Shown here piece by piece: positions 16,704 through 23,417 of a stretch of DNA of 64,000 bases. The position numbers and the translations under genes are program-made. The notes beneath the pieces are model-generated. The model was not told where the DNA came from, did no database searches, and saw only the letters and a list, made by a program, of their open reading frames with translations. Source of the stretch: Flavobacteriia bacterium (GTDB lineage Bacteria; Bacteroidota; Bacteroidia; Flavobacteriales_D; Crocinitomicaceae); the NCBI GenBank assembly GCA_026391005.1, contig JAPLEV010000050.1:1-64000 (forward strand), written 5' to 3'. Within the stretch, counting starts at the first letter, position 1. Every line of letters begins with the position of its first letter.

Positions 16704-18821
16704 ATGAAAATCAAAATCGTACTTGCTTTCGCTTATTTACTTTTTAATAGTTGCGTTTATTCACAATGTAATCTGATGGCAACCACAGTTGCCAACAATG
16801 CAATGGGTGGTGGAGCAAATGGCAGTGTTACATTATCTGTTTCTGGCGGAACACCCCCTTATACCTACATGTGGAGTAGTGGGCAAACTACTCAGAATAT
16901 TAATTTACTCCCTCCAGGTTGTTACTCAGTTACAATTACGGATGCAGCTGGCTGCTTGGCTATGTCTTCTGCCTGTTTTGTGAATCAAATCGGACCTATC
17001 TTATTTTCAAATTCTAATCCAGTGAGTTCTTTCACGGTTGTAAACGGAGGTTTTACTCCTCAATGGGTGTGTGCTAACCAAACGCTTCAAACCGATGGGG
17101 GAATTATGAAGATTTATTTGGAATCAGGTGCGACTATGATTACCGGTGGTGGGATAGATACTGTATACGCTAAAACTGGCTCCACGATTACCATGACGGG
17201 AGGGATTCATGTCATTTACCATGAACCTGGTGTTACCTTAAATATGAATGGAGGAATTCCTACTCTTTATCCTTGTCCAAGTTTGGTGTTCAATTATTCC
17301 CTAGCGCCTGCTGGTGGTTGCACTCCTGTATTGACATGTAACCTCGCAGTTGCTTTAAGTGTCGGAAATACAATCGGAGGAGGAAATAACGGAAGTATTA
17401 ACACCACCGTATTAAATGGAACATATCCTTTTTCTTATTCGTGGAGTACTGGTCAAACTACTTCCAGTTTGAACAACCTTACACCTGGAGCATATAGTGT
17501 GATTGTAACGGATGCCAATGGATGTGCAGATACTGCCGCCGCAAACTTAATTAATTTAGCTGGTCCAACGGTGCTGTCTAATTCTAATGTGGTAAGTAGT
17601 TATCAAGTAGTGAACGGAGGATTTACCCCACAATGGGTTTGTCCTAATGAGACCCTTTATACTGATGGTGGAATTATGAATATTTACCTAGAATCCGGCG
17701 CAACCATGATTACGGGTGGTGGAATCGATAGTATTTTTGCGAAAACTGGTTCCACAATTATCATGAATGGTGGAATCCATCGAATCTATCATGAACCTGG
17801 TGTGAATCTCGTTATGAATGGTGGAATCCCATACTTATTTCCTTGTCCAAGTTTAGTCTTTAATTACACACAAGCGCCTGCCAATGGCTGTGTACCAGTT
17901 CCGGTTTGTAATTTATCTGCTAGTACTTCAACTATTAACATAGATTGTTTTGGCTCGGCCTCAGGTTCTGCTACTGCAGCTATCACGGGAGGAACAGCGC
18001 CTTACACTTATTTGTGGTCTCCAAGTGGAGCAACTACCCAAACTGTATCTAATTTAATCGCGGGCTGCTACACCGTGACAATTACTGATGCTAATGGATG
18101 TGTTGTATCTCAAACAGCGTGTATTACTCAAGCTCCTATCTTTTCAGCAATTGCAACGATTGTAAACCCAATTTTATGTAATGGTGATACTGCGCTTGTT
18201 ATGGTCGCCGGGACAGGTGGAACTTTGCCTTACACAGGTACAGGTTCTTTTAATGTTACTTCGGGCGTACATCCTTTCACAGTTGTTGATAATACCGGCT
18301 GTACATCTTCGATTATGCTAATAGTTACTGAGCCTACAGCAATTTCACTATCTGCTAATTCTACCGATGAAATATTGGGAAATGATGGTACAGCATCAGT
18401 AACTGCATCGGGTGGTACAGTTCCGTATTCGTATCTTTGGACACCAAGCGGTCAAACTGGCGCGAATGCAAATGGACTCTCTGCAGGGACATATAACTTA
18501 AATGTAACCGATGCTAACGGATGTACTGAATCCACACAAGTTCAAGTTGGTTCGCAAGTAGGCTTGAATGAAAATGGCATCTCAAGTAAAATATCGATGT
18601 ACCCAAATCCTGCAACTGAACAACTTTATATCAGCAGATTAGTTGAAAATGACCCGATTGAAATTAGAATTTATTCGATCGATGGTCAATTAGTTAGTAA
18701 ACTTGATTTTACAAGTGGCAACCTTATTTGCTTGTCAATTGATCAGTGGTCAAAGGGTGTCTACCATGTGCATGTGAAATCTGCAGCTGGTGCTTATACA
18801 ATGCCCTTTGTGAAACAATAA
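16704..18821 (+). CDS. T9SS type A protein with SprB repeats and duplicated GGI solenoid (705 aa)
   Basis: Secreted surface protein. After the signal peptide (ending CVYSQ) there are two tandem copies of a 190-residue module, residues 22-211 and 212-401. Each has a SprB repeat (GGTPPYTYMWSSGQTT ... GCYSVTITDAAGC) followed by a segment of 17-residue repeats with the core GGIxxIY (residues 128-195 and 318-385): TDGGIMKIYLESGAT, MITGGGIDTVYAKTGST and so on, suggesting a short beta-solenoid. Two or three further SprB repeats fill 402-610. The end is a type A sorting domain (ISMYPNPATEQLYI ... KGVYHVHVKS), used by the T9SS for export and usually anchoring to a surface lipid. Probably an adhesin or matrix protein (inference). 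Monocistronic by context. Confidence 0.9.
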   Translation: MKIKIVLAFAYLLFNSCVYSQCNLMATTVANNAMGGGANGSVTLSVSGGTPPYTYMWSSGQTTQNINLLPPGCYSVTITDAAGCLAMSSACFVNQIGPILFSNSNPVSSFTVVNGGFTPQWVCANQTLQTDGGIMKIYLESGATMITGGGIDTVYAKTGSTITMTGGIHVIYHEPGVTLNMNGGIPTLYPCPSLVFNYSLAPAGGCTPVLTCNLAVALSVGNTIGGGNNGSINTTVLNGTYPFSYSWSTGQTTSSLNNLTPGAYSVIVTDANGCADTAAANLINLAGPTVLSNSNVVSSYQVVNGGFTPQWVCPNETLYTDGGIMNIYLESGATMITGGGIDSIFAKTGSTIIMNGGIHRIYHEPGVNLVMNGGIPYLFPCPSLVFNYTQAPANGCVPVPVCNLSASTSTINIDCFGSASGSATAAITGGTAPYTYLWSPSGATTQTVSNLIAGCYTVTITDANGCVVSQTACITQAPIFSAIATIVNPILCNGDTALVMVAGTGGTLPYTGTGSFNVTSGVHPFTVVDNTGCTSSIMLIVTEPTAISLSANSTDEILGNDGTASVTASGGTVPYSYLWTPSGQTGANANGLSAGTYNLNVTDANGCTESTQVQVGSQVGLNENGISSKISMYPNPATEQLYISRLVENDPIEIRIYSIDGQLVSKLDFTSGNLICLSIDQWSKGVYHVHVKSAAGAYTMPFVKQ

Positions 18822-18846
18822 TTGGAGTATTTATTTTAAATCATCG

Positions 18847-18875
18847 TTTGATTTAGTTAAAAAAACCTACTTTTG
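18847..18875 (+). promoter_or_regulatory. promoter of the SRP RNA gene
   Basis: TTTG at 18847-18850 and TACTTTTG at 18868-18875 are separated by 17 bases and match the Bacteroidota sigma consensus TTTG / TAnnTTTG. The RNA 5' end predicted from its terminal stem (18880) is five bases downstream. Confidence 0.8.
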
Positions 18876-18879
18876 CATT

Positions 18880-18977
18880 GGGGTAAGTCTTTTACGACCA
18901 GCTCCCTCTTAATCCTCCAGGTCGGGAACGAAGCAAAGGTATGAGGTTGTAGCGGTGCGATGGAAGTAGCTTACCCC
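18880..18977 (+). ncRNA. ffs: signal recognition particle RNA, small bacterial type (4.5S)
   Basis: RNA of about 98 bases that binds Ffh and its receptor to target nascent membrane proteins. The conserved Ffh-binding core is seen as CCAGGTCGGGAACGAAGCA (close to GGTCxGGAAxxAAGCA), followed by GGTTGTAGCGGTGCG, which belongs to the opposite side of the apical helix. The ends pair as GGGGTAAG (18880-18887) with CTTACCCC (18970-18977). A matching promoter lies directly upstream and a T-run directly downstream. The core carries GGTCGGGAACGAAGCA where GGTCCGGAAGGAAGCA is commonest, a small variation. Confidence 0.92.
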
Positions 18978-18989
18978 TCTTTTTTTTTT
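18970..18989 (+). terminator. SRP RNA 3' end and T-run terminator
   Basis: The closing stem of the SRP RNA is followed by TCT and ten T residues (18980-18989), giving an intrinsic terminator in which the RNA's own terminal helix serves as the stem. Confidence 0.75.
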
Positions 18990-19007
18990 CTTAAAGTATT
19001 GAAAATC

Positions 19008-19301
19008 ATGAAATCCATTTTTTTTCTTTCCTTTCTAATGCTTCTTTTTATTTCATGCAATAAGGATCGAGCCTGTCCTGGTTCTGTGAATGGCGTTATG
19101 CATAATTATGCTGGTTTAGATGGTTGCGGATGGGTTATTGAAATCAATGGGTCCATCTATGAGCCAATTAATATCAATGACTTTAATGTTGATTTTTTGA
19201 TGGAGGGTAAGAAGGTGAACGTTAGCTATGAAGAGAAGGGAATGGCAAGTATTTGTATGGTGGGGCCGACGATTTTCATTAGTTGCTTAAGTGAAAATTA
19301 A
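19008..19301 (+). CDS. small putative lipoprotein (97 aa)
   Basis: Short lipoprotein of unknown function. The signal segment KSIFFLSFLMLLFISC gives a lipobox with Cys17, and the mature part contains two more cysteines and a YAGLDGCGWVIEINGS segment. That segment resembles a small Bacteroidota lipoprotein domain in which a signal lipobox is followed by a DGCxWxI motif; function is not known. The ATG at 19008 is chosen because the longer frame (from 18960) would begin inside the SRP RNA and put a charged, Pro-containing stretch before the signal. It sits 30 bases after the SRP RNA, so it needs read-through or its own promoter. Confidence 0.75.
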   Translation: MKSIFFLSFLMLLFISCNKDRACPGSVNGVMHNYAGLDGCGWVIEINGSIYEPININDFNVDFLMEGKKVNVSYEEKGMASICMVGPTIFISCLSEN

Positions 19302-19321
19302 TAATCTGCTAATTAAATTAA

Positions 19322-19352
19322 CTTGCTGACTTGAAAGTTCTATGTAATTTTG
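19322..19352 (+). promoter_or_regulatory. promoter of the epimerase-CBS / DAHPS / KdsC operon
   Basis: CTTG at 19322-19325 and TAATTTTG at 19345-19352 with a 19-base spacer match the Bacteroidota promoter pattern. The implied start lies about 7-9 bases before the ATG at 19366, giving a very short leader. Confidence 0.7.
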
Positions 19353-19365
19353 GAAAAAGTCAAGC

Positions 19366-20370
19366 ATGAAAATATCCGCGTCAATTTACAGTGATAAAAA
19401 TCGAAATTTAGAGGCTGTAATTGCTGATTTAGCGGCTCATCAAGTCGAATTACTTCACGTAGATTGTAATGATGATGTAGCCGTTTTTGAGGATATTAAG
19501 CGCATTCGTAATTGGTGTACTATTCCGATAGACTTGCATATTATTACCGATAAGCCAAGTAAGTTCTTTCCACTTTTATTAGAGACACCTGTAGAATACT
19601 TAACCTTTCAATTTGAAAACCTTGTTGAACCTCTTAAAATACCAAAGGAAATTACAGGAAAAAAAGGAATTGCTATTACAACTCATACTTCCATAAACGC
19701 TTTTAATTCGTATCCAAAGTTTGATTTTATCCTTATAATGGCAACAATTCCTGGTCAAAGTGGGGGATTATTTGATAAGCACAATTTTAGTAAAATAAGA
19801 TCATTTAGAAATCAATATCCTAGTAAGTCGATTCATGTTGATGGGGGTGTAAATGGAGAAGTGTCTTTTATTCTGCGTAATATGGGAGTGAGCACCTCGG
19901 TTTCTGGATCTTATTTATTTAATGCCCCAAGTATTGGACATGCTTTAATGAATTTGACCAAAAGAGAAATGGAGTCGCAATTCAAGGTGTCAGATTTTAT
20001 GACTCCCATCGCTGAAGCTCCTTTTGTGATGTTACAGAATTGTTCTACGAAATTAATTCTAGAAACTGTTGAGACGGGTAATTTGGGATTTTGTTTAGTA
20101 ATCGATGAGGATAAAAGATTGGTAGGAATTGTTTCGAGTGCGGATATTCGTAAAGCTTTACTGCGAAAAATTGATCAGCCTCAATGCATTACTACAAGCG
20201 ATTTTATTAATCGCAGTCCAAAAACGCTAGACGCCGATTTTAGTGTAGTGGAAATGCTTCAATATATTAAAAAATGTCCTTTTCCAATTATGTATCTCCC
20301 TGTTATTGGCGCTAATCGTGAGGTGCTTGGAATTGTTAACTTTGCACACCTTATTAAAGGAGAATTATGA
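19366..20370 (+). CDS. pentulose-phosphate 3-epimerase-like domain fused to CBS domains (334 aa)
   Basis: Two-part protein. Residues 1-200 are a ribulose-phosphate-3-epimerase-type TIM barrel; the catalytic set of that family is present: Ser6 region, HVD (His31, Asp33), DLH (His58), IPGQSGG phosphate loop (129-134) and HVDGGV (Asp159). Residues about 205-334 are a pair of CBS domains (VSDFMTPIAEAP; VVEMLQY and the second half LPVIGANREVLGIVNF), which sense adenine nucleotides in other proteins. An epimerase joined to CBS domains is uncommon; arabinose-5-phosphate isomerase (KdsD) carries CBS domains in a different fold. The stop overlaps the DAHPS start (ATGA), and a KdsC-type phosphatase follows, so a role in 3-deoxy-sugar or aromatic precursor supply is likely (inference). 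The barrel's substrate is not known. Confidence 0.8.
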   Translation: MKISASIYSDKNRNLEAVIADLAAHQVELLHVDCNDDVAVFEDIKRIRNWCTIPIDLHIITDKPSKFFPLLLETPVEYLTFQFENLVEPLKIPKEITGKKGIAITTHTSINAFNSYPKFDFILIMATIPGQSGGLFDKHNFSKIRSFRNQYPSKSIHVDGGVNGEVSFILRNMGVSTSVSGSYLFNAPSIGHALMNLTKREMESQFKVSDFMTPIAEAPFVMLQNCSTKLILETVETGNLGFCLVIDEDKRLVGIVSSADIRKALLRKIDQPQCITTSDFINRSPKTLDADFSVVEMLQYIKKCPFPIMYLPVIGANREVLGIVNFAHLIKGEL

Positions 20371-21362
20371 TAATACAACTTAAAAATAATGTTTCGAGAG
20401 AGAAAGCAGCGGCGCTTGCCAGCGAATCCAATGCTTTTCATATCTCCAATGAATACCAGGTTTTAATTACGGGCTCAGGAATTAAAGAATTACCCAACTG
20501 CTTGGAAGGCTTTGCTGAGAAAACTTGGGTTTTTGCCAATGATATGCAATTAGCATCCAAAGCTTATCAAGCGGATAAACGAAGTGTTAAATTTGGTAAT
20601 GTTACCATCGGTGGTACTACGAATCAAACGGTATTAATTGGTGGACCCTGTTCTGTTGAATCGGAAGAGCAAATTCGGTCTTCAGCTGAATTGTTAGTTA
20701 ATCTGGGATTAAGTACCTTGAGAGGCGGATGTTATAAACCTAGAACAAGTCCGTATTCTTTTCAAGGTTTAGGCTTGGAAGGCTTGAAGTTATTAGCTAA
20801 AATGCGGGAGGAATTTGGGTTGAATGTCATCACTGAAGCACGTGATGCCACCCATATTGATGAAATAATTGAGTATACTGATATTATTCAGGTCGGTGCA
20901 AAAGCAATGTATGATCAAGGGATTTTACGCGCTTGTTCAAAAACGAATAAACCGGTTTTAATAAAACGTGGTTTTGGAACGACTTTGCAGGAATTTGTGC
21001 AGGCGGCTGAATTTGTTCTTTCTGGTGGAAATGAAAATGTGGTCTTGTGCGAAAGGGGAATTCGAACCTTTGAAACTGGAACTCGCTTTACCTTAGATTT
21101 ATGTGGTGTAGCATGGCTTCAAGAGTATACCAATTTGCCAATAATCCTAGATCCATCGCATGCAATTGGGTATGCTTATGGAGTGCCTTCCCTCGCGAAA
21201 GCTTGTGTTGCTATGGGAATTGATGGCTTACTCATCGAAACTCATCCGAATCCTAAAGTGGCCTTGTCAGACGCTTCTCAGCAATTAAATTATCTGCAAT
21301 TTGAGCAGTTGTACCGTGATCTTCAAAAAGTTGCGGAAAGTGTAGGTTATAAAATGGTTTAG
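20367..21362 (+). CDS. aroF: 3-deoxy-7-phosphoheptulonate (DAHP) synthase, class I beta (331 aa)
   Basis: Condenses phosphoenolpyruvate with erythrose-4-phosphate to DAHP, the first step of aromatic amino-acid synthesis. The N-terminal 75 residues are a ferredoxin-like regulatory domain (as in Thermotoga DAHPS), then the barrel with IGGPCSVESE (92-100), GGCYKPRTSPYSFQG (KPRTS at 124-128), VGAKAMYDQ, LCERGIRTFET, DPSHAIG and LIETHPNPKVALSDA. KPRTS rather than the KANRSS of KDO-8-phosphate synthase supports DAHP synthase. It overlaps the epimerase-CBS gene by ATGA and is followed after one base by the KdsC-like phosphatase. The presence of that phosphatase is unexpected for a simple shikimate operon. 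The gene symbol follows the family; paralogue naming in this organism is uncertain. Confidence 0.88.
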   Translation: MIIQLKNNVSREKAAALASESNAFHISNEYQVLITGSGIKELPNCLEGFAEKTWVFANDMQLASKAYQADKRSVKFGNVTIGGTTNQTVLIGGPCSVESEEQIRSSAELLVNLGLSTLRGGCYKPRTSPYSFQGLGLEGLKLLAKMREEFGLNVITEARDATHIDEIIEYTDIIQVGAKAMYDQGILRACSKTNKPVLIKRGFGTTLQEFVQAAEFVLSGGNENVVLCERGIRTFETGTRFTLDLCGVAWLQEYTNLPIILDPSHAIGYAYGVPSLAKACVAMGIDGLLIETHPNPKVALSDASQQLNYLQFEQLYRDLQKVAESVGYKMV

Positions 21363-21363
21363 T

Positions 21364-22041
21364 ATGCAATTAGAACAAAATATTAAAGGGCTTTGCTCTA
21401 AACATGGTATCGATTTTAATAGTTTTTTGGGGGATCTTGAAGTGGATGCTGTTGAGGAATTATCCATCTTTGATTTAGAAGCAATATGCGAAGAATATGA
21501 GGTCGATTTATTTTCTCTACTCTTTAAACCCCTCTATAAAACGGCTGTTTTACAAAAGAAACTCGATAAGATTAAGTTTTTAGTGCTTGATGTTGATGGC
21601 GTAATGACGGATGGCGGTATGTTCATGTCTGAAAATGGTGACCAACTAAAAAAATACAATACCAAAGATGGAATGGGGATTCTCCATTTAACCAAAAGTG
21701 GTTTTCAGGTGGGAATTATTTCCTCAGGTTTTACAGATTCTATGGTTCAAAAACGAGCTGAATTATTAGGAATACAGAAGTGTTACGTTGGACGAGATTC
21801 TAAAATAGAAATACTGACAAAATGGTGCGATGAACAAGCTATTAAGCTGGATGAAGTTGCCTTTATTGGTGATGATATTAATGATCTTCCTATCCTGAAA
21901 AAAGTAGGGATTGCTGCTTGTCCTTCTGATGCTGTTGTATTGGTAAAGTCGGCTGCTCATATAATTCTAGCTAAAAAAGGTGGTCATGGGTGTATCCGTG
22001 AATTTATTGATGCCTTTCTACTAAACGAACCAATCTCTTAA
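21364..22041 (+). CDS. kdsC: KdsC-like HAD phosphatase with N-terminal extension (225 aa)
   Basis: Haloacid-dehalogenase-fold phosphatase of the 3-deoxy-D-manno-octulosonate-8-phosphate phosphatase group. The HAD nucleophile motif LDVDGVMTDG is at 75-84 (Asp76, Asp78), followed by KDGMGI, SSG (motif II, about residue 120), a Lys (motif III) and GDDINDLP (motif IV), all in the family order, and GGHGCIREFID near the end. The family usually begins about ten residues before the first motif; here about 65 extra residues precede it, with a predominantly helical, acidic pattern (HGIDFNSFLGDLEVDAVEEL). The gene follows DAHP synthase by one base. It could hydrolyse KDO-8-P as usual or a heptulosonate phosphate made by its neighbour; the first is the default from family knowledge. 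Confidence 0.82.
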   Translation: MQLEQNIKGLCSKHGIDFNSFLGDLEVDAVEELSIFDLEAICEEYEVDLFSLLFKPLYKTAVLQKKLDKIKFLVLDVDGVMTDGGMFMSENGDQLKKYNTKDGMGILHLTKSGFQVGIISSGFTDSMVQKRAELLGIQKCYVGRDSKIEILTKWCDEQAIKLDEVAFIGDDINDLPILKKVGIAACPSDAVVLVKSAAHIILAKKGGHGCIREFIDAFLLNEPIS

Positions 22042-22056
22042 TTATCAAATTTTAGT

Positions 22057-23271
22057 ATGAAGTCAATGCGCATAGGGATTATCCGAGAAGGAAAAATACC
22101 GCAAGATTATAGAGTTGCTCTTACACCAATGCAATGCCTTGCTGTGCAGAAAATGCATCCGAATCTAAAAATTGTGGTTCAAACTAGCCCAATTCGAGCC
22201 TACAATGACGAGGAATATGCATCACTTGGTATTGAGATTGTTGAAAATTTATCGGATTGTGATGTGATATTTGGCATAAAGGAAGTTCCAATTGAAAACT
22301 TGATTCCAAATAAGGTTTTTTTCTTTTTTTCACACACCATAAAAAAACAACCCTTCAATCGACTGCTTCTTAAAAGTATTCTAGCGAAGAAAATTCAACT
22401 TGTGGATTATGAATTAATTCGCGATGCAAAGCACAGTCGATTAATTGGTTTTGGACGTTATGCAGGAATTGTTGGCTGTTACAATGCTTTTCTTACCTAT
22501 GGTTTAAAAAGTGGTCGTTATAGCTTAAAACCAGCACACAAATGCCATGATCGTAAAGAGGTGGAGGCAGAATTGAAAAAAGTAACCCTGCCGAATGATT
22601 TTCGAGTGGTTTTAACTGGTTTTGGTAGGGTGGGTCATGGTGCAGCCGAAATCATACGTTTATTGCCCATAAAAGAAATTACAGCAGCGGAATTTTTAGC
22701 GCAAACCTTTAATTATCCTGTTTTTACTCAATTGGAAAGCGGAGATTATTATGCTAACACGCTGAATGAACCCTTCGATAAAAAGCATTTTTACAAGCAT
22801 CCAGAACATTATATTTCCACTTTTAGTAAGTATTTACCACTTTGCGACATGTATATTCCTTGTCATTTTTGGGATAGCCGTTCTCCTAAAATCATAGAGC
22901 AAGCTGATTTAAATATGCCAAATCGACGAATAAAGGTGATCGCTGATATTTCCTGCGATACAGCGGGACCAATTGCCAGTACCATTCGCTCTTCAAAAAT
23001 ATCATCGCCAATTTATGGTTACGATCCTGCAACTGGTCTAGAGCTTGATTTTATGGATGAAAATGCTATTGCTGTTATGGCTGTTGATAATTTACCCTGT
23101 GAATTACCTCGAGATGCATCAGAACATTTTGGCGATGAGTTGATTAAGATAGTCGTGCCAATATTACTTGGAGACGATCCTGAAAACATTCTTGAGCGAG
23201 CATCGGAAACGAATAAACTCGGCGAATTGATGCCTGATTTTAGCTATTTAAGCGACTATGTCAGTGTTTAG
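22057..23271 (+). CDS. saccharopine dehydrogenase-like / alanine dehydrogenase-fold oxidoreductase (404 aa)
   Basis: NAD(P)-dependent enzyme of the AlaDH/PNT fold. The N-terminus (IGIIREGKIPQDYRVALTP) has the family motif RxP-type substrate region, and VVLTGFGRVGHGAAEII (about 186-202) is the Rossmann nucleotide site. The segment IADISCDTAGPIAST with YGYDPATG matches the NAD-dependent, lysine-forming saccharopine dehydrogenase branch more closely than alanine dehydrogenase. The reaction would interconvert saccharopine with lysine and 2-oxoglutarate; the direction cannot be told. Length is normal. It starts 15 bases after the phosphatase stop and may still belong to the same message. Substrate certainty is moderate. 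Confidence 0.75.
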   Translation: MKSMRIGIIREGKIPQDYRVALTPMQCLAVQKMHPNLKIVVQTSPIRAYNDEEYASLGIEIVENLSDCDVIFGIKEVPIENLIPNKVFFFFSHTIKKQPFNRLLLKSILAKKIQLVDYELIRDAKHSRLIGFGRYAGIVGCYNAFLTYGLKSGRYSLKPAHKCHDRKEVEAELKKVTLPNDFRVVLTGFGRVGHGAAEIIRLLPIKEITAAEFLAQTFNYPVFTQLESGDYYANTLNEPFDKKHFYKHPEHYISTFSKYLPLCDMYIPCHFWDSRSPKIIEQADLNMPNRRIKVIADISCDTAGPIASTIRSSKISSPIYGYDPATGLELDFMDENAIAVMAVDNLPCELPRDASEHFGDELIKIVVPILLGDDPENILERASETNKLGELMPDFSYLSDYVSV

Positions 23272-23417
23272 CGTAAATTCTTTTTATTTATGTTTATTTT
23301 ATGCTTAAATTTACCTTCAATCGTAACATTACGCTTTTATAAATTCATTATGAAACGCTCTTTGTTATTCTCAGATTTTACATTTTATTACCTATTTTTA
23401 CCGAGTTAATAGTATTT

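Noticed and set aside
18960..19007. Upstream extension of the small lipoprotein (MEVAYPSFF)
   Set aside because: It begins inside the SRP RNA and its terminator. The ATG at 19008 gives a regular lipoprotein signal.
21021..21075. GAATTCGAACC text resembling a tRNA T-arm
   Set aside because: It lies inside the conserved CERGIRTFE coding motif of DAHP synthase and no cloverleaf can be formed around it.
23361..23386. TTTG and TACATTTT as promoter of purL
   Set aside because: The spacer is only 14 bases and the -7 box lacks its final G; too weak to list.
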